64,000 bases of DNA from Comamonadaceae bacterium 2PF. Lineage in GTDB: Bacteria > Pseudomonadota > Gammaproteobacteria > Burkholderiales > Burkholderiaceae_C. Below the pieces are notes generated by a model, which was not told the origin of the DNA, did no database searches, and saw only the letters and a program-made list of their open reading frames with translations. The position numbers and the translations under genes were made by a program. Positions 27,933 to 37,078 of the stretch are shown one piece after another. The stretch is taken from positions 1 to 64,000 of the forward strand of contig SCMV01000013.1 of assembly GCA_005502875.1 (NCBI GenBank), in the 5' to 3' direction. Each line of letters begins with the position of its first letter. The first letter of the stretch is position 1.

Positions 27933-28859
27933 TCAGCTCGCCAGCTTGCGGCGGCTGCCGAGTTGTTCGCGCAGCCAGTTCGGCACACAGGCCTTGGCCA
28001 TCAGCGGCCACGAGGCGCTGGCCGGGCCATGCTTGCGCGCTTGCCATGCGGCGAGCCATGCCTGGCGGTTCTCGCCAATCCAGAGGTGGCTGCGAGCCAG
28101 GTCGAGGTAGAGCTTGTGGTAGGCCTGCTCGATGCGCTGCGCGCCGATCACGCCCCGGGCTTCGGGATGGCTTGCCAGGAAACGGTCGTAGACCTTGAGC
28201 AACTGGTGATAGCCGGCCACGCTGTCGTCGCCCAGGCTGCCGGGCACGGGGCGTTTGTAGACCAGCGCCTGCGTCATCTTGATCACCAGCGGGTGGCGCA
28301 CCAGCACACGCAGGTAGAAGTCCACGTCTTCGGCGATGCGCAGGCGGGTGTCAAAGCCGCCCGCCTCCTCAAAGGCCGTGCGCCGCACCATCACCGTGGA
28401 GGTGGTCAGGTATGGCACCAGGAAGCTGCTGTGGAAGTCGGGGATGAGTTCGTGCGGTGCGTTGCTGGCACGCTGGCCGCGCTGGATTTCGGACTGCCTG
28501 GCGGGGTCGCTGATGGCTTCGGTGCGACTGAAGACGCTGCTCGGGTGCAGTCGCAAGGCCTCGACCTGTTGGCGCAGTTTGTCCGGGTGCCAAAGGTCGT
28601 CGGAGTCCAGGAAGGCCAGGAACTCGCCGCGTGCGTTCGCCGCGCCGGTGTTGCGCGCAGCTGAAACGCCGGCGTTTTTCTGGTGCACGTACCGCACCGC
28701 CGGGAAGCTTTGGGCCACCGCGGCGGTGTTGTCCTTGGAGCCGTCGTCCACCACGATGACCTCGATGTCCTGCAGCGTCTGTCCAAGGGCCGATGTCAGG
28801 GTCTCAGCGAGGTAGCTGGCCGCGTTGTAAGCCGGGATGATGACGCTGACGATGGGCAT
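27933..28859 (-). CDS. GT2 family glycosyltransferase
   Basis: 308 residues from the ATG at 28859 (MPIVSVIIPAYNA). GT-A features: VVDDGSKDNT, AARNTGAANARGEFLAFLDSDD (the DxD site), and EEAGGFDTRLRIAEDVDFYLRV typical of GT2 single-addition enzymes. An alternative ATG at 28901 adds 14 residues before the domain; neither has a clear ribosome-binding site. It converges with the GT4 gene at 27888 and probably adds one sugar to the same polysaccharide. Confidence 0.84.
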   Translation of the reverse strand: MPIVSVIIPAYNAASYLAETLTSALGQTLQDIEVIVVDDGSKDNTAAVAQSFPAVRYVHQKNAGVSAARNTGAANARGEFLAFLDSDDLWHPDKLRQQVEALRLHPSSVFSRTEAISDPARQSEIQRGQRASNAPHELIPDFHSSFLVPYLTTSTVMVRRTAFEEAGGFDTRLRIAEDVDFYLRVLVRHPLVIKMTQALVYKRPVPGSLGDDSVAGYHQLLKVYDRFLASHPEARGVIGAQRIEQAYHKLYLDLARSHLWIGENRQAWLAAWQARKHGPASASWPLMAKACVPNWLREQLGSRRKLAS

Positions 28860-29038
28860 GTACTGAGGGGGCGAGGGCGGGTGGCGCGCGGAATTTAGCA
28901 TGCGGTCGGCCTGCCGTGCGCGGCAGGCCCCTGCGATACGATCCGGGCATTCATTTTGCGCGAGTCGCCACCACGCCTGCCTGATCTGGCGGAGGTGGTG
29001 CGGCCGCACCCATCAACGATCGAAGACTGGAGCCATGC

Positions 29039-29536
29039 ATGACCACATCCTTTGCCACCTGCGACCTGTGCGATGTGCACAAGAACAACACCGACGGCGA
29101 CTTCCGGGTGCTGCCGCCGGTGTTCAAGGACTACGGCGCGCGCATCAAATTTGCCGGTCCGGTCAGCACCGTGAAGTGCTTCGAGGACAACACCTTGGTC
29201 AAAGCGGCGGTGGACTCTCCCGGCAACGGGCGCGTGCTGGTGGTCGATGGCGGTGGCTCGCTGCGTCGTGCGCTGGTGGGGGGCAACCTGGGCAAGGCCG
29301 CAGCCAAGAATGGCTGGGCAGGTGTGGTCGTCGATGGCTGCGTGCGTGACAGCGCAGAGTTGGCGGCGTGCGATGTGGGCATCCGCGCGCTGGCGTTGAT
29401 GCCGCTGCCCACGGAGAAGCGCCAGGAGGGTCAAAGCGATGTGGCCGTTCAGGTTCAGGGCGTCTGGGTGCGCCCTGGTGATTGGCTTTACGCTGACGAG
29501 GACGGGATCGTGTTGGCCTCGAAGCCGTTGGTCTGA
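29039..29536 (+). CDS. rraA: RraA family protein (RNase E activity regulator / HMG aldolase fold)
   Basis: 165 residues; GGAG precedes the ATG. The conserved core GGNLGKAAAKNGWAGVVVDGCVRDSAEL holds the family's ligand/metal site. Family members either inhibit RNase E by binding it or act as 4-hydroxy-4-methyl-2-oxoglutarate aldolase. The length (about 160) and lack of catabolic neighbours favour RraA, but the fold alone does not separate the two roles. Confidence 0.85.
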   Translation: MTTSFATCDLCDVHKNNTDGDFRVLPPVFKDYGARIKFAGPVSTVKCFEDNTLVKAAVDSPGNGRVLVVDGGGSLRRALVGGNLGKAAAKNGWAGVVVDGCVRDSAELAACDVGIRALALMPLPTEKRQEGQSDVAVQVQGVWVRPGDWLYADEDGIVLASKPLV

Positions 29537-29572
29537 CGGGTCGTGGGCGCGATGTGATGCGCCCTGACGCCC

Positions 29573-30271
29573 TCAGCGGATCAATTCCAGGAGGCGGTCA
29601 AGTCCGCCCTCCTGGATCGACACCATGGCCTGCTCTCGCACCTTGGGTTTAGCGTGGTAAGCCACGCTGAGCCCAGCGGCGCCCATCATGGGCAGGTCGT
29701 TGGCGCCATCGCCCACGGCGATCGCCGCCGAGGTGGGGCACCCCAGGCGGGCGCACAGCGAGATCAGGTGCTGCCTCTTGGCTTCGCCATCGACGATGTC
29801 GCCGATGACCTCGCCGGTCAGCAGGCCACCTTCGATGGCCAGCACGTTGGCGTGCGCTTCGTGCATGCCCAGGCGTGTTTTCACGCGCTCGGCAAAAAAG
29901 GTGAAGCCACCCGAGACCAGCATGGTCTGCAGGCCTGCTTCTTTGGCGGCGTCCATCAGGGTCTGGGCGCCGGGGTTCAGCCGCAGCCGCTCTTCGTAGA
30001 CCCGCGCCAGGCTTTCGGCTGGCACGCCTTTGAGCAGGGCCACGCGCCTGCGCAGGCTGTCCTTGAAGTCCGTGATCTCTCCGCGCATGGCTGCTTCGGT
30101 GATGGCGGCCACTTCGGCTTTCTTGCCAACGGCGTCGGCGATCTCATCGATGCACTCGATGTTGATCAGCGTGGAGTCCATGTCGAAGGCGATGGCCTTG
30201 AACGAGGACCACTGCAGGGGAGGCGTGATGCCCTGGATGGCCAGGCCCGGAGAGTGGAAGTGAGCGGACAT
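29573..30271 (-). CDS. serB: Phosphoserine phosphatase
   Basis: 232 residues. HAD motifs: FDMDSTLI with the nucleophilic Asp, VSGGFTFF, and VGDGANDLPM. It performs the last step of serine biosynthesis in the cytoplasm. There is no N-terminal ACT domain, as usual in this group. The start at 30271 sits in the T-run of the terminator of the PEP-CTERM gene, and no Shine-Dalgarno is visible there, so translation initiation or its promoter is unclear. Confidence 0.93.
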   Translation of the reverse strand: MSAHFHSPGLAIQGITPPLQWSSFKAIAFDMDSTLINIECIDEIADAVGKKAEVAAITEAAMRGEITDFKDSLRRRVALLKGVPAESLARVYEERLRLNPGAQTLMDAAKEAGLQTMLVSGGFTFFAERVKTRLGMHEAHANVLAIEGGLLTGEVIGDIVDGEAKRQHLISLCARLGCPTSAAIAVGDGANDLPMMGAAGLSVAYHAKPKVREQAMVSIQEGGLDRLLELIR

Positions 30272-30328
30272 GAAAAAAGAAATCGGTGCGCGAGGGCTGT
30301 GATTATCACAGCGCCACGGGCACCGATT
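30270..30328 (-). terminator. Nested-hairpin intrinsic terminator between the PEP-CTERM gene and serB
   Basis: An outer 9-bp stem (30281-30289 with 30320-30328) encloses a second 7-bp stem GCTGTGA/TCACAGC (30296-30312). On the minus strand it is followed by TTTCTTTTTT. It terminates the PEP-CTERM gene, but its T-run abuts the serB start codon. Confidence 0.8.
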
Positions 30329-30346
30329 GGCGGGGAGCGAGAGGGA

Positions 30347-31027
30347 TCAGGCTTGTTGACGACGACGGCGTGCGGCCACGGCGCCCACAACGGCCAAGCC
30401 CAGGCCGGCCATGGCGACGCTGCTGGGTTCAGGCACGTCCGTCACGTTGAACGCCACTTCGCCGACGCTGCAGCCCACCCAGGTGCTGCTGGACGGGCAC
30501 TGGCTGGCTTCGAGCTTGATGTAGCGCGTGGCAATGGCGTCCCAGTTGAACACGTCGGCGCTGTAGTCCTGGCCAGAGGCGTTGTTGGTGGGGGACAGGC
30601 TGCTGCCGAGGGTGGTCCAGGTGATGCCGTCAACCGAGCCCAGGATGTTGAGCTTGCCGATGCCGTTGCCATCTTCGTTCCACAGCGCCATGCCTTGGGT
30701 GAAGCGCACTTCGCCCAGGTCGTAAGACACGCTGGCGGTGGAGGTACCGAAGTTGGAGAACCACTCGTAGTAGTAGGTCGTGCCTGCGTCGTCCACGCTG
30801 AAGTCCCACACGTGCAGCGGGTTGCTGGCAATGTAGGCGTCAAAATCGGTCACGCCGCTCACGTAGTCGGTGATCAGGCCGTATTGGTCGTGCGTGCTGG
30901 AGATGGCGCCGATACCGGGGGCACCAGAGACAATCTGGGCAGATTGGGCGCCGACGACCACGCCGGCTTGGGCCGACGAAAGGGCGGCTGCGGACAGGGC
31001 GGCGGTGATGACAAGCTTTTTGATCAT
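30347..31027 (-). CDS. PEP-CTERM sorting domain protein
   Basis: 226 residues. A signal peptide ends at SAQA near residue 21. The middle part has a discoidin/F5-8C-like look (LGEVRFTQGMALWNEDG, LNILGSVDG, ATRYIKLEA). The tail from residue 198 is VPEPSS, then a 17-residue hydrophobic helix, then RRRR: a complete PEP-CTERM exosortase recognition signal. It should be exported, cut by an exosortase and retained in the envelope or exopolysaccharide. The exosortase gene is not in this window. Function otherwise unknown. Confidence 0.88.
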   Translation of the reverse strand: MIKKLVITAALSAAALSSAQAGVVVGAQSAQIVSGAPGIGAISSTHDQYGLITDYVSGVTDFDAYIASNPLHVWDFSVDDAGTTYYYEWFSNFGTSTASVSYDLGEVRFTQGMALWNEDGNGIGKLNILGSVDGITWTTLGSSLSPTNNASGQDYSADVFNWDAIATRYIKLEASQCPSSSTWVGCSVGEVAFNVTDVPEPSSVAMAGLGLAVVGAVAARRRRQQA

Positions 31028-31165
31028 GGTTTGCTCCGGTTTTGGGGAACCTCTCCCCTGGGGCGTTTTCAGTTACTCGGAACGTTACTGTGAATACCTC
31101 ACACTTGACAACCCCTTGTTCCCGGGCCTGTGGCCTGCGTTCAACCCTTTGCCAGGAGTTTTGCC

Positions 31166-31888
31166 ATGTCCCGTGAGCCGTTCAGGGCATCCGGTCCGGC
31201 GGTGCAGCATTTCATCGACCTGATGGATCGCTTCGCCGTGGTGCGCTCGCGCGCGATGTTTGGCGGGCATGGTTTGTATCGCGACGGCATCATGTTTGCG
31301 CTTTTGGCGAACGGGGTGCTTTACCTCAAGGTGGACGATCAAACCCGCGCAAATTTCACAAAATGGAACTTGCGGCCTTTTTCGTTTGCGGCCAAAGGGC
31401 GCATGGTGCAATTGAGTTATCACGAGGCGCCGCCTCAAGCGCTGGAGGATCCGGCTGAGATGGCCGAGTGGTGCGCATTGGCTTGGCAAGCGGCACTCAG
31501 GGCCCAAGAGAAGCCCAAAAACAAGCCAGGCGGCAAATCACCCATGGATTCGGGCAACTCCGAGGCCGTGCCTGGTGCGGCCCTGACGGGGCGCACGGGC
31601 AAAGGAGACGGTGCCTTGGCATCTCCTGTGCCGCTTGACAAGTTGCCCAACCTGGGGCCGCGCAGCGTGGCCGCGTTGGCAGTTGCGGGCATCACAGGCC
31701 TGGATGGCTTGCGGGAGCTCGGTGCGGTGAGGGCGTACGTGCGCACGCGGGCGCTCTGCCCGGGCGTGAGCCTGAACCTGCTGTGGGCCCTGGAGGGGGC
31801 GCTGACCGGCCGACCCTGGCAGGAGGTGGCCGTGGCCGATCGCGCCAGCCTGCTGATGGCGCTGGAGGACGTGCAGCGCCAGGGATGA
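31166..31888 (+). CDS. TfoX/Sxy family protein with N- and C-terminal domains
   Basis: 240 residues from the ATG at 31166, with AGGAG at the right distance. TfoX_N spans about 10-105 (RAMFGGHGLYRDGIMFALL, LYLKVDD). After a low-complexity linker, TfoX_C covers about 155-235 (LPNLGPRSVAALAVAGITGLDGLRELG). Sxy in gammaproteobacteria activates competence genes with CRP. In betaproteobacteria the role is not established. It converges on mfd with 9 bases between stops. Confidence 0.85.
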   Translation: MSREPFRASGPAVQHFIDLMDRFAVVRSRAMFGGHGLYRDGIMFALLANGVLYLKVDDQTRANFTKWNLRPFSFAAKGRMVQLSYHEAPPQALEDPAEMAEWCALAWQAALRAQEKPKNKPGGKSPMDSGNSEAVPGAALTGRTGKGDGALASPVPLDKLPNLGPRSVAALAVAGITGLDGLRELGAVRAYVRTRALCPGVSLNLLWALEGALTGRPWQEVAVADRASLLMALEDVQRQG

Positions 31889-31897
31889 GCTGCGAGC

Positions 31898-34800
31898 TCA
31901 GCCTTTGAGAGGCTGCCCGAGTTGTTTGAGCAGGTCGCGCACGTACTGGGCGCGGTCCTTCGGGTCTTTCAACTCCTTTTCGATGCGCAGCTTGTCGTTG
32001 CCTGCCAGCTTGATGTGGCGGTTTTTCTGCACCAACTCGATGATGCGCATCGGGTCGATGGGCGGGTTGGGGCGGAAGGTGACGCTGATGATGCCGGGCG
32101 CTGCGTCGATCTTGATGACGCCATAGGGCTTGGCCTGCACTCGCAGCTTGTGGGTGTCGAACAGGGCCTGCGCCTGGGGCGGCAGCTTGCCGAAGCGGTC
32201 GACCAGCTCTTCCAGCATGCCCTCGATCTTGTCCTGTGTGTCGGCGGTGGCCAGGCGCTTGTACAGGCTCAGGCGCACGTGGACGTCGCCGCAGTAGGCG
32301 TCGGGCAGCAGGGCGGGGGCGTGCAGGTTGATGTCGGTGTTGCTGCCGAACAGGCCCGAGGGCGAGAGCAGATCGGGCTCCTTGCCTGACTTGAGTGCGC
32401 GCACGGCCTCCGCCAGCATCTCGTTGTAGAGCTGGAAGCCCACCTCCATCATGTTGCCGCTCTGGTTGTCGCCCAGCACCTCGCCGGCGCCGCGGATTTC
32501 GAGGTCGTGCATGGCCAGGTAGAAGCCCGAGCCCAGCTCTTCCATGTTCTGGATGGCGTCCAGGCGCTGCGCGGCCTGCTTGGTCAGGCCCTCGACGTCG
32601 GGCACGAGCAGGTAGGCGTAGGCTTGGTGGTGTGAACGCCCGACGCGACCACGCAGCTGGTGCAGCTGGGCCAGGCCGAACTTGTCGGCACGGGTCATCA
32701 CGATGGTGTTGGCGCTGGGCACGTCGATGCCGGTCTCGATGATGGTCGAGCACAGCAACACGTTGTGGCGCTGGGCCACGAAGTCGCGCATGACGCGTTC
32801 GAGTTCGCGCTCGGGCATCTGGCCGTGGGCGATGGCGATGCGCGCTTCGGGGATGAGCTCGGCGAGCTTGTCGCGGCGGTTCTCGATGGTCTCGACTTCG
32901 TTGTGCAGGAAGTAGACCTGGCCGCCGCGCTTGAGTTCGCGCAGCACGGCTTCGCGGATGACACTGCTGTTCTCGGTGCGCACGAAGGTTTTGATGGCCA
33001 GGCGGCGCTGCGGGGCGGTGGCGATGACCGACAGGTCGCGCAGGCCTTCCATCGCCATGCCCAAGGTGCGGGGGATGGGGGTGGCGGTGAGCGTGAGCAC
33101 GTCGATGTCGGCGCGCATGGCCTTGATGGCCTCTTTGTGGCGCACGCCGAAACGGTGCTCCTCGTCGATGATGAGCAAGCCCAGGCGTTTGAACTTCACC
33201 GATTCGCTGAGCAGCTTGTGCGTGCCAACGACGATGTCGATCGTGCCGTCTTCCAGGCCCTGCATGGCGCCCTTGATCTCCTTGGCCGAGCGGAAGCGCG
33301 ACATCTCGGCCACCTTCACGGGCCATTGGGCGAAGCGGTCGGCGATGTTCTGGTAGTGCTGCTCGGCCAGCAGGGTGGTGGGCGCCAGCAAGGCGACTTG
33401 CTTGCCGCTGGTGACGGCCACGAACATGGCGCGCAGGGCGACCTCGGTCTTGCCGAAGCCCACGTCGCCGCAGACCAGGCGGTCCATCGGGCGTGGGCTG
33501 ATCATGTCCTGGATGACGGCGTGGATGGCGGCGCGCTGGTCGGGCGTCTCCTCGAAGCCGAAGCTGGTGGCGAAGGCCTCGTAGTCCTGTGCGCTGAAGC
33601 GGAAGGCGTGGCCTTCTCGGGCGGCGCGTCGGGCGTAGAGGTTGAGCAGCTCGGCGGCGGTGTCGCGCACCTGCTCGGCGGCCTTGCGCTTGGCCTTGTC
33701 CCACTGTGGCGAGCCCAGCTTGTGCAGGGGGGCTTCGTCGGCGCTGACGCCGGTGTAGCGGCTGATGAGGTGCAGTTGCGACACGGGCACATAGAGCACG
33801 GCCTTGTCGGCGTACTCCAGGTGCAGGAACTCGGAGGGGCCGTCGCCCAGGTCGAGGTTGATGAGGCCCTGGTAGCGGCCAATGCCGTGGTTGCTGTGCA
33901 CCACGGGGTCGCCCACGTTCAGCTCGGACAGGTCCTTGATGAGCGAATCGACGTCGGTGGTCTGTTCGTTCTTTTTGCGACGGCGGCGCGTGGCCGGGCT
34001 GGCGTCGAAGAGCTCGGTCTCGGTGATGAGGTGCAGGCTCTGCGCGTTGCTGGCGCCCTGCCAGATGAAGCCAGCGGCCAGCGGCGCGGCGGTGATGGCG
34101 TGGCGGTGGTCGCTGCCGGAGAAGGCCTTGAGGTTGTCGACACTGGGCAGCTCCAGCTGGTGGTCGCGCAGCAGCTCCATCAGGCTTTCGCGACGTCCGG
34201 CGCTTTCGGCCACGACCAGCACGCGGGCTTCGGTCTTGCTCAGGTGCTGCTCGAGCTTGCGCAGCGGGTCTTGACCGCCGCGCTCGACGCTCAGGTTGGG
34301 CAGCGGGCGTGCCCAGTCGGTGGGCTCGGTGCCGCGGATGGCCAGCACCGCGTGGGCGTTGGCCAGCGCGAAGAAGTCGTCGGTCTTGAGGAAGATGTCT
34401 TCGGGCGGCAGCAGCGGGCGCTCGGGGTCGTGCTGCAGGAAGCGGTGGCGCTCGCGCGTCTCGGTCCAGAAGCGGCGCAGGGCTTCGTCGATGTCGCCGT
34501 GCAGGACCACGGCGGCGCCACCCTGGGCAGGGTCGCCCAGGTGGTGGAAGAAGGTCGAGGTCTCGTCGAAGAACAGGGGCAGGTAGTACTCGATGCCGCC
34601 CGTGGCCACGCCCGTGCCAATGTCTTTGTAGATGCGAGATTTGCTCGGGTCACCCTCGATCCGTTCGCGCCAGCGGTCTCGGAATGCAGCGCGCGAGGCC
34701 TCGTCCATCGGGAATTCACGGCCGGGCAACAGCCGCACCTCGGGCACAGGGTACAGGCTGCGCTGGGTGTCCGGGTCGAAGGTGCGGATGGAGTCGATCT

Positions 34801-35392
34801 CGTCGCCGAACAGGTCCACGCGGTAGGGCACCAGCGAACCCATCGGGTAGAGGTCGATCAGGCCGCCGCGCACGGCGTACTCGCCTGGCGACACCACCTG
34901 GCTGACGTGGTTGTAGCCGGCCAGGGTGAGCTGCGATTTGAGGGCGGCTTCGTTGAGCTTTTGCTTTTGCTTGAAGTGAAAGGTGTAGGCCGCCAGGAAG
35001 GAGGGGGGCGCCAGGCGCGTGAGGGCCGTGGTGGCGGGCAGCATGACCAGGTCAACGCCCTTGTCGCCTTCGCCGTTCACGCCGTTCTGCATGCGCCAGA
35101 GCGTGGCCAGGCGCTCCGAGATCAGGTCCTGGTGGGGCGAGAAGGTGTCGTAGGGCAGCGTTTCCCAGTCGGGGAAGATGGCGCAGCGCAGTTCGGGGGC
35201 AAAGAAGGCGACCTCGTCGAGCAGGCGCTGGGCGTCGGCCGGATCGGCCGTGAGCAGGGCAGTGAGCTGGCCTTGTGCCTTGCGCGCGAGGGCGAAATGG
35301 GCCAGCAACGCCGAGTCGCCAGAGCCGATGGGCCGGGGCATGGTGAAGCGTTTGCCGGGGGCGATGGCGGGCGAGGGCAGGGCGGGCAGCAT
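31898..35392 (-). CDS. mfd: Transcription-repair coupling factor
   Basis: 1164 residues from the ATG at 35392, close to E. coli Mfd (1148). UvrB-homology region at the N-terminus, the RNA-polymerase interaction domain (DPVVHSNHGIGRYQGL) near residue 520, then RecG-like translocase motifs: VCGDVGFGKTEVALRA (Walker A), LLIIDEEHRFGVRHKE (DEEH), TLTATPIPRTL, and QLRGRVGRS. It removes stalled RNA polymerase and recruits UvrA. The longer frame to 35500 crosses into ispD and is rejected. It is divergent from ispD. Confidence 0.96.
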   Translation of the reverse strand: MLPALPSPAIAPGKRFTMPRPIGSGDSALLAHFALARKAQGQLTALLTADPADAQRLLDEVAFFAPELRCAIFPDWETLPYDTFSPHQDLISERLATLWRMQNGVNGEGDKGVDLVMLPATTALTRLAPPSFLAAYTFHFKQKQKLNEAALKSQLTLAGYNHVSQVVSPGEYAVRGGLIDLYPMGSLVPYRVDLFGDEIDSIRTFDPDTQRSLYPVPEVRLLPGREFPMDEASRAAFRDRWRERIEGDPSKSRIYKDIGTGVATGGIEYYLPLFFDETSTFFHHLGDPAQGGAAVVLHGDIDEALRRFWTETRERHRFLQHDPERPLLPPEDIFLKTDDFFALANAHAVLAIRGTEPTDWARPLPNLSVERGGQDPLRKLEQHLSKTEARVLVVAESAGRRESLMELLRDHQLELPSVDNLKAFSGSDHRHAITAAPLAAGFIWQGASNAQSLHLITETELFDASPATRRRRKKNEQTTDVDSLIKDLSELNVGDPVVHSNHGIGRYQGLINLDLGDGPSEFLHLEYADKAVLYVPVSQLHLISRYTGVSADEAPLHKLGSPQWDKAKRKAAEQVRDTAAELLNLYARRAAREGHAFRFSAQDYEAFATSFGFEETPDQRAAIHAVIQDMISPRPMDRLVCGDVGFGKTEVALRAMFVAVTSGKQVALLAPTTLLAEQHYQNIADRFAQWPVKVAEMSRFRSAKEIKGAMQGLEDGTIDIVVGTHKLLSESVKFKRLGLLIIDEEHRFGVRHKEAIKAMRADIDVLTLTATPIPRTLGMAMEGLRDLSVIATAPQRRLAIKTFVRTENSSVIREAVLRELKRGGQVYFLHNEVETIENRRDKLAELIPEARIAIAHGQMPERELERVMRDFVAQRHNVLLCSTIIETGIDVPSANTIVMTRADKFGLAQLHQLRGRVGRSHHQAYAYLLVPDVEGLTKQAAQRLDAIQNMEELGSGFYLAMHDLEIRGAGEVLGDNQSGNMMEVGFQLYNEMLAEAVRALKSGKEPDLLSPSGLFGSNTDINLHAPALLPDAYCGDVHVRLSLYKRLATADTQDKIEGMLEELVDRFGKLPPQAQALFDTHKLRVQAKPYGVIKIDAAPGIISVTFRPNPPIDPMRIIELVQKNRHIKLAGNDKLRIEKELKDPKDRAQYVRDLLKQLGQPLKG

Positions 35393-35487
35393 GGGCAGGT
35401 GAAAAAGCAAAAGGCCCGGGCACGGGTGTGGCCGGGCGTCAACGATCAACGCATTGGCTTTGATTTTAGGTGCGAGACAATCCGGCC

Positions 35488-36252
35488 ATGCCAGAGACAT
35501 CCTTGTTCACCCTGACGTCACCTGATTTTCAGCCGCGTTGTTTTGCGCTGGTGCCGTGTGCCGGGGTCGGCGAGCGAGCCGGTGTGGGTGGCCCCAAGCA
35601 GTATCACCCGGTCGCGGGGCGGTCGGTGGTTTCACACACCTTGCAGGCGCTTCAAGCTGTGCCAAGGCTGTTTGCGACGCTGGTGGTGCTGTCGCCCGAG
35701 GACACTCAGTTTGAGCGCCACGCGCCGGACTTTGCGGGCGAGGGGGCCTGGGTGGCACGGATCGGTGGGGCCAGCCGAGCCGAGAGCGTGCTCAACGGGT
35801 TGGGCGAGTTGCGAGCCCGGGGCGCGCAGCCGCACGATTGGGTGCTGGTGCATGACGCGGCGCGTTGCCTCTTGCGGCCTGAATGGGTTGATCGACTGCT
35901 GGATGCTTGTGTCGATGACGAGGTGGGCGGCTTGCTGGCGCTGCCATTGGCGGACACGCTCAAGGCATCGGCGCCGGGGGGCGGTGGTGAGCCACGCTCC
36001 TCCCAGACGGTGGACCGCACCGCCAAATGGGGCGCGCAGACGCCTCAGATGTTTCGCTTGGGCTTGCTTCAGCCAGCTCTGTTGGGGGCGTTGTCTGACC
36101 CTGCCACGGCGTCGGCCGTCACCGACGAGGCCAGCGCCATCGAGATGCTGGGCCATGCCCCGCGCCTGGTGACGGGCGACTTCGAGAACTTCAAGCTCAC
36201 TTGGCCGGGCGATTTCGCTTTGGCTGAGCGCCTGTTGGCGACGCGGGCTTGA
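35488..36252 (+). CDS. ispD: 2-C-methyl-D-erythritol 4-phosphate cytidylyltransferase
   Basis: 254 residues from the ATG at 35488. The CTP-binding loop is VPCAGVGERAGVGGPKQY. WVLVHDAARCLL, DTLKA and KWGAQTPQMFRLGLL are family motifs. It makes CDP-ME in the MEP isoprenoid pathway. In most betaproteobacteria ispF follows directly; here it lies 3.8 kb away. The last 56 bases overlap the 3' end of the zeta toxin gene on the other strand. A TTGGCT and GACAAT pair with 16-bp spacing (35454-35481) could place the transcript start almost on the ATG. Confidence 0.94.
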   Translation: MPETSLFTLTSPDFQPRCFALVPCAGVGERAGVGGPKQYHPVAGRSVVSHTLQALQAVPRLFATLVVLSPEDTQFERHAPDFAGEGAWVARIGGASRAESVLNGLGELRARGAQPHDWVLVHDAARCLLRPEWVDRLLDACVDDEVGGLLALPLADTLKASAPGGGGEPRSSQTVDRTAKWGAQTPQMFRLGLLQPALLGALSDPATASAVTDEASAIEMLGHAPRLVTGDFENFKLTWPGDFALAERLLATRA

Positions 36253-36976
36253 CCTTGGTGCGCTTGGGCTCATTGGCCTGGGCCTTGGCTGCTGTCGTCT
36301 CCGTTGGCGAGACCGCCTGGCGCGAGGCTGCTGCCTTGATGGCCGCCATCGCGATCGGTTTGGCCCACTCCGGCGTCTGGCTCATGTCTGCGGCGCCGCC
36401 TGGCACGCGCACCAAACCTTGCTGCCAGTGCACCACCAGTTGGGGCTTGGGGGCCTGACCCTGGTGTGGATCGGCGTCGTGGCTGTTGTCGTAGACGCGC
36501 AGCTCTGCCAAGTGCGGAAGCAACTGAATCAACTGCAGGCGACTTTGGTCAAAGCGACGACGGATGTCGGCTTCTGGGATGTCGTGGCCGCCTTTGCGAA
36601 CCCGAGCCTTGACGCGCGCCAAGTGCTGCTCCGGGCTGGCCAACCCCACGTACCAGACGCGCACTTCGATGCCGGCCAGAGCGGCCTGTTTGAGCAGGCG
36701 CGCAAAGCTCTGCCCGCCCAAGGTGGTTTCAAAGTTGTGGTCCAGCCGCCGAGCGATGGCATGTTGAAGCAGGCGTTTGCCTTCATGCCAGGCGGCGCTG
36801 TTGGCTTGGGTGGCACTCAGGTGTGGCTGCGCTGCCCGGATGCGGGCGGCGGCCTCATCCGGGTTGAAGTACTGGGCGCCGTGAGCGCGGATGGTGGCCC
36901 CGCCGATGCTGCTCTTGCCGGCACCGTTGGTGCCAGCCAGCACGAAAATGCGGGGGGCGTGGGCAGTCTGGTCCAC
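36197..36976 (-). CDS. Zeta toxin family protein
   Basis: The core begins IFVLAGTNGAGKSSIGG with a Walker A loop, followed by FNPDEAAARIR, a His/Asn-rich HNFETTLGGQ segment and ARVKARVRKGGHDIPE with Arg residues as in zeta kinases. Zeta toxins phosphorylate UDP-N-acetylamino sugars and block wall synthesis. The C-terminal 60 residues are Lys/Ala/Pro-rich and probably disordered. I take the GTG at 36976, with AGAGAG upstream; a GTG at 37018 would add 14 residues. It lies downstream of a Phd/YefM antitoxin gene, as expected for a toxin-antitoxin pair. Its tail overlaps ispD by 56 bases. Confidence 0.8.
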   Translation of the reverse strand: MDQTAHAPRIFVLAGTNGAGKSSIGGATIRAHGAQYFNPDEAAARIRAAQPHLSATQANSAAWHEGKRLLQHAIARRLDHNFETTLGGQSFARLLKQAALAGIEVRVWYVGLASPEQHLARVKARVRKGGHDIPEADIRRRFDQSRLQLIQLLPHLAELRVYDNSHDADPHQGQAPKPQLVVHWQQGLVRVPGGAADMSQTPEWAKPIAMAAIKAAASRQAVSPTETTAAKAQANEPKRTKVKPASPTGAQPKRNRPAK

Positions 36977-37078
36977 GGGCAGTCTCTCTGTTTTTTGGGT
37001 TGAAACGACAAGGCGCACCTGGGGGTGCGCCTGGAGCGTGTGGCGCGTCGAGGCGCCCGATCGTGTGCCTGACCGACT

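Noticed and set aside
32660-35515. 951-codon open frame on the plus strand
   Set aside because: Antisense to mfd, which is clearly real; no recognisable motif.
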